The notes under the pieces were generated by a model, which was not told the origin of the DNA, did not search any database, and saw nothing but the letters and a program-made list of their open reading frames with translations. This document shows positions 34,218 to 41,300 of a DNA stretch of 48,051 nucleotides, piece by piece (the stretch's first letter is position 1; the number at the start of each line of letters is the position of its first letter). The translations under genes were made by a program, and so were the position numbers. This stretch comes from an uncultured Clostridia bacterium (GTDB taxonomy: Bacteria; Bacillota; Clostridia; Christensenellales; Pumilibacteraceae). The stretch is taken from contig CALVYT010000027.1 of the NCBI GenBank assembly GCA_944372345.1, positions 1-48,051 of the forward strand, given 5' to 3'.

Positions 34218-34856
34218 TCAATCTTCGCCCTCTAACAATGTAGACAACTCGTTTATCCAGCCGACATCATTCCTCTCAAGATATGACAGTAGCTGTAAAA
34301 AGTTTGTTGAAGGCACCTCTTCATCGTTCAATGAAAGTTCCTTAATATTATCTTTCAGCAATACATAATTTTCTGCCGTTATTTTCTTTACGATTGCAGT
34401 TCTCTGCCGTTCAGTAGCCCTATAATTCTTTACGGAAGTCAATTTCTCAATAAGCGAACCATTGATACTTTTTTGATTGGATTTCAATCTTACTCTCTTA
34501 AAATGAGAAAGGATTATTTGCATCGTACAAGGATTACAGAAAAATACAACAGCAGTGGCAGCGGCACTCGTCCCAAATAAATTTATTAGTGTTTGTTTTA
34601 GCTTATTATACTGCGCATACGGAGCGAGTTCAGTATCACAGAAGATAAAAACTGCCTCATAGTTGTCATTCATATATGCATCTTGATAAATGGCCGCTAT
34701 ATTATCAATAGAACCTGCATTTTTAAGTTTAACTGAATACTGCTTGCTCCAAACCTGTAACTCTTTCAAGCGCGATAAATAATCATATTCTTCATCGCCC
34801 TCACAAACGATGTAAATTTTATGCCCGCTTTGTTTCATATGAAGCCGCCGTTCCAT
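34218..34856 (-). CDS. RloB-like protein (AbiLii-type defence partner)
   Basis: 212-residue protein of the RloB family, the usual partner of an AAA15-type ATPase in abortive-infection loci (RloA-RloB, AbiLi-AbiLii). The N-terminus has IYIVCEGDEEYDYLSRL, matching the RloB 'vcEG.tE..Y' motif, and AVFIFCDTEL supplies a conserved acidic residue at a strand end. This arrangement resembles a TOPRIM-like nuclease core, which is inference. The start ATG shares its A with the TAA of the ATPase gene, with AGGAG in the ATPase end, so the pair is coupled. The gene is visibly AT-rich compared with its high-GC surroundings, pointing to acquisition by transfer. Likely role: toxic effector released or activated on phage infection. 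Confidence 0.8.
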   Translation of the reverse strand: MERRLHMKQSGHKIYIVCEGDEEYDYLSRLKELQVWSKQYSVKLKNAGSIDNIAAIYQDAYMNDNYEAVFIFCDTELAPYAQYNKLKQTLINLFGTSAAATAVVFFCNPCTMQIILSHFKRVRLKSNQKSINGSLIEKLTSVKNYRATERQRTAIVKKITAENYVLLKDNIKELSLNDEEVPSTNFLQLLSYLERNDVGWINELSTLLEGED

Positions 34857-36121
34857 TATTTAATCTCCTGCAACATCACGGAAATCAAATCAGGTTCAGG
34901 AACAGCGCCCAAAACACCTTTTTGATATAATGCAGCTATATCATTTTCCACACGAACCCCATCCTGTGCAGTAAAATCGTCCAACGAATATAAATATGCC
35001 AATCCGTTTTCTTTAGCTGCAAACCAAATTTGATCTTTACGAAACAATTTTTTACAATCAAGCAGCGTAATATCGTGGACCGTAAAAATCAACTGCGCCC
35101 CTGTATTTAGTTCATTATTGAAAAGAGAAACAATTGCTCTTGTCAGCTTAAAATGAAGGCTGCTATCCAACTCGTCTACCACTAGTACCTTTTCTTCGCG
35201 CAACGCTTCAATAATATAACTTGCCAACGCAGCAATTTTTTTTGTACCCGTTGAATCATATACCAAACTCGGAACTTCTTTCCCTCGGTGATTAGACATC
35301 AAACAACTCATATCCGTTGCTAATGTTTGTGCCCGCAACACAACTTCCTGTGGCACACCCTGTATCGGTTGAACGGGAAGATTGACCACATCAGGTTTTA
35401 CATAATGATAATCTTCCACATCAAGATCGGCGTGTTTAATCAGTTCAACAACTTTGGATTTATCGGCCTTCTCATCTTTGAGTAATTGAATTGTCTTTTC
35501 TAAGGGTATATTATTTAAGTCTATGATTTCTATTTTTTCTGCACAAGTACGTAAAATATTTTTAATCTCATTAACACTAGCATATTTTTCTGTATTGATC
35601 GTGTATATAAGAATATTATTGACCGCAACAGATTTCATTAACTCTTCTACCGCAAAATCTTTAGGAAAGCTATATTCCTGCTCAATTGCATCTTTAAGAA
35701 AAATTGTCGTGTAACTTTCGTTACCATATATATCTTCTTTCCTCTCGCAGAATTTTTCATACACAAATCCGGGGGAAATACCATTATTTCTTCCCGCATT
35801 AAATTTGAAGTCGTAACTAAAGATACGTTCACCTTCTGTAAAAGTAATCCCCAGACAACAAACGGGGCTACCTGTAAATAAATTGGCAGGAACTTCAGCA
35901 GCAAAACTTAACAAAACATTTTTTATAGACTGAATCGCGCGAATTAGGCATGTTTTACCGACATTATTGGCGCCGTAAACCCCAACAGATTTCAAAACAC
36001 GGAGATTTCCTACCGATACAGTATTCGTAACCATTCGTTTAATTTTCATGTTTGCACGTAAAGAAAGTTCCACTTCGTTTGAATAAACGAGATAGTTATT
36101 AACTCTGATTGATAAAATCAT
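34856..36121 (-). CDS. AAA15-family ATPase (RloA/AbiLi-type)
   Basis: 421-residue ATPase of the OLD/RloA-like AAA15 group. Walker A is GANNVGKT (50-57); a signature-like STGTKKIAAL precedes Walker B VLVVDELD (about 312-319); the H-loop His349 is in FTVHD. The split between Walker A and Walker B by a long helical insert is typical for SMC/ABC-like defence ATPases. The start has GGAGG eight bases upstream and a promoter beyond. The RloB-like gene follows with a one-base overlap. Gene order and families match AbiL of Lactococcus and the RloAB pair found inside type I restriction loci; here the type I locus is 8 kb away. Base composition is AT-rich. Function as phage sensor and effector gate is inferred from the family. 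Confidence 0.88.
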   Translation of the reverse strand: MILSIRVNNYLVYSNEVELSLRANMKIKRMVTNTVSVGNLRVLKSVGVYGANNVGKTCLIRAIQSIKNVLLSFAAEVPANLFTGSPVCCLGITFTEGERIFSYDFKFNAGRNNGISPGFVYEKFCERKEDIYGNESYTTIFLKDAIEQEYSFPKDFAVEELMKSVAVNNILIYTINTEKYASVNEIKNILRTCAEKIEIIDLNNIPLEKTIQLLKDEKADKSKVVELIKHADLDVEDYHYVKPDVVNLPVQPIQGVPQEVVLRAQTLATDMSCLMSNHRGKEVPSLVYDSTGTKKIAALASYIIEALREEKVLVVDELDSSLHFKLTRAIVSLFNNELNTGAQLIFTVHDITLLDCKKLFRKDQIWFAAKENGLAYLYSLDDFTAQDGVRVENDIAALYQKGVLGAVPEPDLISVMLQEIK

Positions 36122-36149
36122 ACCTGCGACCTCCGCGCTCTCTTAATAT

Positions 36150-36178
36150 AATATAACGCATTTTTATTTTTTATGCAA
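36150..36178 (-). promoter_or_regulatory. Promoter of the AbiL-like pair
   Basis: TTGCAT (36173-36178), 17-bp A-rich spacer, TATATT (36150-36155), about 30 bases before the ATPase start. It overlaps the end of the small broken ORF upstream. Confidence 0.65.
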
Positions 36179-36491
36179 GTATTTTGCATAAAAAATATTT
36201 TCTTTATTGTAATTATCTTCTCTCATCTTCCAAGCGAAAGTTATATACCATAAATCATACTTGTCCGATAATTCCGATACTTTATTAACAAATGTTACCT
36301 GATTTTCATATTGTTTTTCCCAATCTCCACGCAAGCAGCCCCACAAATGAGAACAAACCGGTTTCTATTCCCGAACAAAGTCTATAAAGTTTATTACACG
36401 CCTGTTCGTGATCTGCAAGATACCGCGCTACATTATATGCGTCATCCGTGGGCGTAAACTCTCTTAAAAACTTAATGTGCTCTTCTGTCAT
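36164..36491 (-). pseudogene. Small hypothetical ORF split by a frameshift
   Basis: An ATG frame from 36491 (MTEEHIKFLREFTPTDD...) runs 61 codons and stops at 36306. A second frame, offset by one base and without its own ATG or ribosome site, continues with EKQYENQVTFVNKVSELSD and ends 36164. The switch can be placed at the GGGAAAAA run around 36320-36326; removing one G would join them into one protein of about 108 residues with helical character. No family is recognised. Two overlapping genes or a programmed shift are alternatives. AT-rich like the neighbouring defence genes. Confidence 0.4.
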
Positions 36492-36585
36492 ATTGATTTA
36501 TCTCACTTTATAAGCTATGTCCTAATCATACCTAATTTATAATATCTATTCACACCGTAAATTCCGCAACATAACGCGATTGCTG

Positions 36586-36627
36586 TCAATAGTGCGGCTT
36601 GCGCAGATCACTCGCTTGCTTTATCAT
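36586..36627 (-). pseudogene. Thirteen-codon ORF, possible antitoxin-gene remnant
   Basis: MIKQASDLRKPHY then stop. The opening resembles the first residues of Phd/YefM-type antitoxins, but the rest is missing. GGGAGG lies 13 bases upstream and a strong promoter 70 bases upstream. The call rests on very few residues. The rest of 36492-36733 shows no other coding sequence. Confidence 0.2.
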
Positions 36628-36695
36628 AAGACCGGGCTTTACCTCCCGCGCCTTCCTTTTTCGCTATTCGCTCCGCCGGAACGGAAAGCACCGTT

Positions 36696-36724
36696 ATTGT
36701 ACCACGCTTTTACGAAGTTGTCAA
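36696..36724 (-). promoter_or_regulatory. Orphan promoter in the decayed island
   Basis: TTGACA (36719-36724), 17-bp spacer, TACAAT (36696-36701) on the minus strand. It drives only the 13-codon frame and decayed sequence towards the broken ORF at 36491. Confidence 0.65.
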
Positions 36725-36733
36725 GAATCACTT

Positions 36734-36859
36734 TTAGAACAACAAAACTCTCAAACATTCTTCAAAACACTCTCCCAACCTGACCCGATATGGTTTATTC
36801 CCGTCGATAAACTTCCTGTTGTCATCACGCGGGTGCTCCGACTCCTTAAACTCCGTCAT
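36734..36859 (-). CDS. 41-codon ORF, N-terminal remnant of a mobile-element protein
   Basis: ATG with GGGAG seven bases upstream encodes a 41-residue peptide beginning MTEFKESEHPRDDNRKF and ending ECLRVLLF before TAA. The KESEHPRD...kF opening resembles the N-terminus of larger proteins of phage and conjugative elements (HPRd.dGkFt pattern), so this is probably a truncated or frameshifted copy. A terminator separates it from the gene before it. Whether it is translated is unknown. Confidence 0.4.
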   Translation of the reverse strand: MTEFKESEHPRDDNRKFIDGNKPYRVRLGECFEECLRVLLF

Positions 36860-36879
36860 ATTATCTCCCTTTTTGGTAT

Positions 36880-36906
36880 AAAAAAGCACTCCTTTATTAA
36901 GAGTGC
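36880..36906 (-). terminator. Terminator of the rubredoxin-knuckle gene
   Basis: GCACTC/GAGTGC stem (36886-36891 with 36901-36906), nine-base loop, six T on the minus strand (36880-36885). Confidence 0.8.
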
Positions 36907-36937
36907 CTGAAACAATTTTATATTCACTTATTACCGC

Positions 36938-37153
36938 TTACTGTTTTTCAGGTAACGAATCTCCCCATATGTTTTTGCCGGAAGCGACAAGACGTTTTGC
37001 TTCGTTAATTGACATTAAGTTGCAATCTTCTTTTTCATCCGGCGAATAAAAATCTTCCATTCCCGTATGTACCCAGCAACAATATGGACATTCGTCGTAA
37101 TCCTCGCCTTCGAACTCCGTTCCGCATATATAACATTTAACTTTATTTCTCAT
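36938..37153 (-). CDS. Small zinc-ribbon/rubredoxin-knuckle protein
   Basis: 71-residue cytoplasmic protein with two knuckles, CYICG (C-x2-C) and CPYCCW (C-x2-C-C), 14 residues apart, which should bind one zinc or iron. A conserved-looking tail follows: NLMSINEAKRLVASGKNIWG. The start ATG at 37153 was preferred because AAAGGGGAT lies just upstream; an in-frame ATG ten codons earlier lacks a site. It ends shortly before a clean terminator. Function unknown; small proteins of this kind are often found near mobile or defence genes. Its 5' end abuts the integrase remnant on the other strand. Confidence 0.7.
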   Translation of the reverse strand: MRNKVKCYICGTEFEGEDYDECPYCCWVHTGMEDFYSPDEKEDCNLMSINEAKRLVASGKNIWGDSLPEKQ

Positions 37154-37163
37154 GTAATCCCCT

Positions 37164-37433
37164 TTGCTTAACTTTTTCATCAAAATACGTCTGTTGCCCG
37201 TCGCCCACGGTTACGCCAACAGAGTCTTCAAAGGGATGTTCCCCGACCGCAAACAGTACGACCTGCGCCACACGTTCGCAACGGTTTGTCAGCAGTTCGT
37301 CCGTCGGGAGATCGTCGAAGTTTGGCTCGGCGACAGTTCGGAAAGACTTATCGGCAACACCTATACGCACATCCCCGACGAATTTATGTTGTCGGAAATG
37401 CAAAAAGTCCGCTTTATTCCTGACAAAACGTGA
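37164..37433 (+). pseudogene. C-terminal remnant of a tyrosine recombinase (integrase)
   Basis: About 80 residues of the catalytic domain survive. YDLRHTFAT holds the second catalytic Arg (the usual His of HxLRH is Tyr here), VWLGDSS occupies the H/W box, and NTYTHIP carries the nucleophile Tyr. The first catalytic Arg and the whole N-terminal and core-binding parts are missing, so it cannot be active. The homologous part begins around 37195; the 5' end runs into the start of the neighbouring minus-strand gene. It lies about 100 bases from the 3' end of a tRNA-Val, a usual integration target, and marks the border of the island. Confidence 0.85.
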
Positions 37434-37486
37434 CTTTTTGTTCCCCAAAACGTTCCCCAAACACTACCGAAATGAACCCGTATAAA

Positions 37487-37527
37487 ACAATATATTGTGG
37501 TGAGTTTCGACACTACACCACAATATA
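37487..37527. repeat. Inverted repeat between integrase remnant and tRNA-Val
   Basis: ACAATATATTGTGGTG (37487-37502) and CACCACAATATA (37516-37527) form a 12-bp stem with a 13-base loop, followed by AATTGTGTTTTAT. Possibly the integrase terminator or part of an attachment region. No second copy of the tRNA 3' end was found in the window. Confidence 0.55.
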
Positions 37528-37538
37528 ATTGTGTTTTA

Positions 37539-37615
37539 TGGTAGGGACGATAGGACTCGAACCTATGACCTCATGCATGTGAAGCATGCGCTCTAACCAA
37601 CTGAGCTACGCCCCC
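37539..37615 (-). tRNA. tRNA-Val (CAC)
   Basis: 77 nt including encoded CCA. Acceptor GGGGGCG/CGTCCCT with two G-U pairs, D-arm GCTC/GAGC, anticodon stem CATGC/GCATG with loop TTCACAT (anticodon CAC), T-stem ATAGG/CCTAT with TTCGAGT. Confidence 0.95.
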
Positions 37616-37680
37616 GTATGCGCGGCGGGTATGTGCCGCTCTCCCCGCTCCTGCCCGCGAATGCCGCGAACGTCGGCGAT

Positions 37681-37756
37681 TGGTGGAAGCTACAGGGTTC
37701 GAACCTGTGACCCCCTGCTTGTAAGGCAGGTGCTCTCCCAACTGAGCTAAGCTTCC
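37681..37756 (-). tRNA. tRNA-Val (TAC)
   Basis: 76 nt including CCA. Acceptor GGAAGCT/AGCTTCC perfect, anticodon stem CCTGC/GCAGG with loop CTTACAA (anticodon TAC), T-stem ACAGG/CCTGT with TTCGAAC. A hairpin TTCCGCGCG/CGCGCGGAA (37764-37787) lies between this and the Glu tRNA and may aid processing. Confidence 0.96.
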
Positions 37757-37796
37757 ATATGAATTCCGCGCGTCGAGCCGCGCGGAAAAAAATGAT

Positions 37797-37871
37797 TGGT
37801 ATCCCTATCGGGACTCGAACCCGAGATTCCACCGTGAAAGGGTGGTGTCTTAACCGCTTGACCATATGGAC
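37797..37871 (-). tRNA. tRNA-Glu (TTC)
   Basis: 75 nt including CCA. Anticodon stem CCACC/GGTGG with loop CTTTCAC (anticodon TTC), T-stem TCGGG/CCCGA. The acceptor stem GTCCATA/TAGGGAT has a G1-U72 pair and an A5-G68 mismatch, which is unusual. Confidence 0.92.
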
Positions 37872-37874
37872 TTG

Positions 37875-37951
37875 TGGTAGCGGCGGGTGGATTCGAACCG
37901 CCGACCAATCGGGTATGAACCGAGTACTCTAGCCAACTGAGCTACGCCGCC
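37875..37951 (-). tRNA. tRNA-Met (CAT, elongator type)
   Basis: 77 nt including CCA. Acceptor GGCGGCG/CGCCGCT, loop TTCATAC (anticodon CAT). The anticodon stem lacks the three G-C pairs of initiator tRNA, so it is elongator Met, or tRNA-Ile2 if C34 is lysidinylated. Mismatches: C27-U43 in the anticodon stem and C51-A63 in the T-stem. Confidence 0.9.
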
Positions 37952-37968
37952 ACATCAAAAGCTATGTT

Positions 37969-37997
37969 ATTATAGCAGACCCGCGCGGAAAACGCAA
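37969..37997 (-). promoter_or_regulatory. Promoter of the four-tRNA operon
   Basis: TTGCGT (37992-37997), 17-bp spacer, TATAAT (37969-37974), about 18 bases before the Met tRNA. The rest of the gap to the next gene (37998-38154) holds only GC-rich hairpins, e.g. GCCCGA/TCGGGC near 38104-38118. Confidence 0.75.
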
Positions 37998-38154
37998 GCG
38001 TTTTGGCGATATTTTCTCAAAATGCTTCTTCCGGCTTCGGCGCGGGGGCTTTTCCGTATCGCGGCTAAGCCCCGCGGCAAGTTCCCCCGCCGCTCCGCAG
38101 CCCGCCCGACATTCGGGCGCACGCGCACGGCGAGCCGCTTCGCGCCGCCGCGCG

Positions 38155-38332
38155 TTATCCCTTCACCTTCCACGCCGTGCTTTCCAACGTGAGCGTCAGA
38201 TCCCCGTAGGAGAACGTCACCGCGACCTTCGCGCCGCCGCGCGTTATCCCTTCGCTTTCCACGCCGTGCTTTCCAACGTGAGCGTCAGATCCCCATAGGA
38301 GAACGTCACCGCAACCTTCGCGCCGCCGTACT
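38155..38332. repeat. 89-bp tandem duplication across the stop codon of the 1778-aa protein
   Basis: The unit 38244-38332 (last codons plus TAA) is repeated at 38155-38243 with about four substitutions. The second copy still reads as the protein tail (AVTFSYGDLTL...) with its own TAA but is in a different frame from the gene, after the functional stop. Confidence 0.9.
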
Positions 38333-41300
38333 TCGCCGAGCCGAACAGATCGTTCGCCGAGGTCATCGATCCCTTGCCGAACGAGCCGCCGTCCGCCGAG
38401 ACAGATTTACCGTTATTCAGCGTATCGAAATCCGTCGCTCCGTCCTTGGAGAGTTTGAGCCACGCCTGCGCGGTCACGAAAACGCCCGCCGACTCCGCTA
38501 TCTCAATGCTCGTCGCTCCGACAAAGCCGCAGCTCCACGCGCCGTTTATCGTCCACGTTCCCCAGGACTTGGACGCTTCCGTTATCGTCACGGTGACGTC
38601 CGAGATCCACGCGGCGTATACCGTTTCACCGTCCATTCCCGCGACGGAAGTCACGCGGCTCCACGCGCCGCCTTCGTTATGCCACCAACCGAACTGCGTG
38701 CGCCCGTCGCCCGAGAGCGAAACGCCGAGCGCGAAATCCTCCGCGCGCGTGCCGGTAAGCGTCAGTCCGCGGACGAACGCTTCCCCGCCGTCGGTCATAC
38801 CGTCCGCCGCGAAGTCGCTCGCCAGCGTCACGGTAACGGACAGCGACGCTTCCACGGTCATATTCCCCGTCACATACTCCGCGTCAGTCAGCCAGCCGAG
38901 GAACTCGTAGCCGGGCACGTCGCATTCGGGCAGGACGAGCGCGTCGCCGTAGCCGTACGTCATAACGGCATACGTTTCGCCGAGCGCGGTATACGTCACC
39001 GTATATTCGATTTCTTCCCATACCGCCGTCAGCGTAACGTCGCGCTGTATCCCGCTTATCTCCGTCACGACATCGCCGCCGTCCGTGAAATACGCGAGCG
39101 AATATGCTCCGCCGATCTCCGCGCCCACGGGCAGAGCGACCGTCGTGCCGTAGGTGTAATCAAATTCATAGACGTAATATCCGCCGTCGAGCCGCGAGCA
39201 GTCGAGCCCGTCTATCTCATACTCGCTGCGCAGCGTGACCGTATATACGTTGGGCGTGCGCACGGCTTCGAGCGTAACGTCCCCGCCGACCGCGCCGAGC
39301 GCGCCCCACGAATAGGTGTAGCCGCCGTTGTGCGCTCCGAGATCGGGCAGAGCGAGCGCGGTCATCACCGAGCCGTCCGCGGCGTATGCGATCTCCTGTC
39401 TGCCTATCTCGCCGCCGTCGACGGAATAGACCAGCGTCGCCGCCGTGCCCTCTTTATATCCGTCAAAGCCGTCGGGCAGACCGCCGAGCGCGGCGCTCAC
39501 CCGCTCCGCGACGTTCACGGTCTTATCCGACTCGTGTCCGCTCTCCATATCCGCGCCGGGATTGGCGTAACCGAGCGACGCGCCGAGCGTCAGGACGGAG
39601 AGCTTCGTTTCGAGATCGAGGCTTTTCAGCACGCCGCCCTCCGCGGAGAGCGTCACCGAAGCGTCGGAGAGCGCGCCGCCCGTCAGAGCGGAAAGCCCCA
39701 GCCCCAGCGTCCATTCGGCGGAGCCTTCCGCCGCCGACGAATAGGCCAGCGACGTCAGTATGCCGCCGACGTCCGCCGTCGACGTCGACGAGCTGCCTCC
39801 CGTCGACCCGCCGAGCTCATCCCGCACAAGGCTGCCGAAATTGAATATGAACACCATCTGGTCCGTTATGTCGGCAAGGAACGCGTCCGTCGTCATCTCG
39901 CGGAACTTTATTATCGGCTTATCCAGCTGTTCCTCTACTATTCCCCCCAGCGCACCGCCGCGGCTCGTCTGCGTGCGCGTCATATAGACCATACCGTTCT
40001 CCACGGTCATATCGAGGACGGTATCGCCCTCGAACACGCCTATGAAATAGGACACTTCGACGCGTATGTTCACCGTCACCGAGAAGTCGTCGTGCACATA
40101 AACGGACGCGCCCAGCCCTATCGACGCCAGTTCGAGCGAGCCGAGCGAGCCGTAAGCCGTGCCCGACAGGACGTAATAACCGTTGATCTCCGTCACGCCG
40201 TCGGAGCCCGTCGTCGTGACCGAATCCATAAGCACCCCGACGAGCGCGGAGAGCGAGTCGTAGTCCGCATACTCGCCGACCGCAGGCGCGGCGACGGAGC
40301 AAGTTATGCCCGTGCCGAGCGTGACGTTGAGCCCGCCGCCCGTCAGCGTCAGCGTCTTTTCCTCCGCGTCGGGCACGACCGAGAGCGCAGGCGACTCGCC
40401 GTCACCGCTTTCGCCTATGATGCCCGCGATGAGTTCTATCCATTCCGCGGCGGACTTAACGCCGAATATATCCGAATTGATCGTTTCGTAAGCGCCGCCG
40501 AGCAGTTCGGTCACGAAGTCGAAGTAATACAGCCCTTCGCTGTCCAGCCCCGCGAGCGACATGATCAGCGGCATCGCCTCCGACGACATCTCGAAGAGCG
40601 ACGACACCGACAGCTTCATCCGCAGCGGCTGCGCCGAAGCGTTCACGCATTCGGGGAAATACGCGCTCTCCTCGAAGCCGACGAGGGAGAAGTAAACGTA
40701 AGCGGTATCGCCGACGATACGCGCCTGCGCATAGTACGACGCTCCGCCCGAGGTTATGACGGCGTCGAGAGCGACGTTAAGCCCTATCGCGCCGTCCGTG
40801 CGTTCGAGCGCGATCTCGCCCGCCGCCCGGGCGGAAAGCGAGCCGTCGTCATAGGAAAGCCCGATCGAAACGTATTCCGACTCCGCGAGCCGCATATACG
40901 CTTCGAGCGCAAATTCGAGCGCGTTATCGCACATAGTCACGCCCGTAAAGTCGGGAGCGACGAAACCGCCCGCCGCGCCCGCTTCCGCCGCGACGTTTTC
41001 CAGAGTTATGCCCGCAACACGCAGCGAGCCGCGCAGAGCCACTCCGCCGTCAGAGCAGAAGAGTTCCGCGTCGATCCCGCCCGAACCGAGCAGCGACGAC
41101 AGATCCGCCGTCAGCCGCAGCGTGCCGCCCTCCGCGCCGAGCAGGCGTATATCCGCCAGAAGAGAAGCTATGTCTATCCTGCCGAGCAGCGAAGCCGCGC
41201 TGCCGCTGCCGCCGAGCAGCCGCCCGACCGCGTCGCCCGCCGCGGCGAGGTCGCCCTCGGAAAGCGTCAGTCCGTATCCGCCGCATTCCGCGACGAGCTT

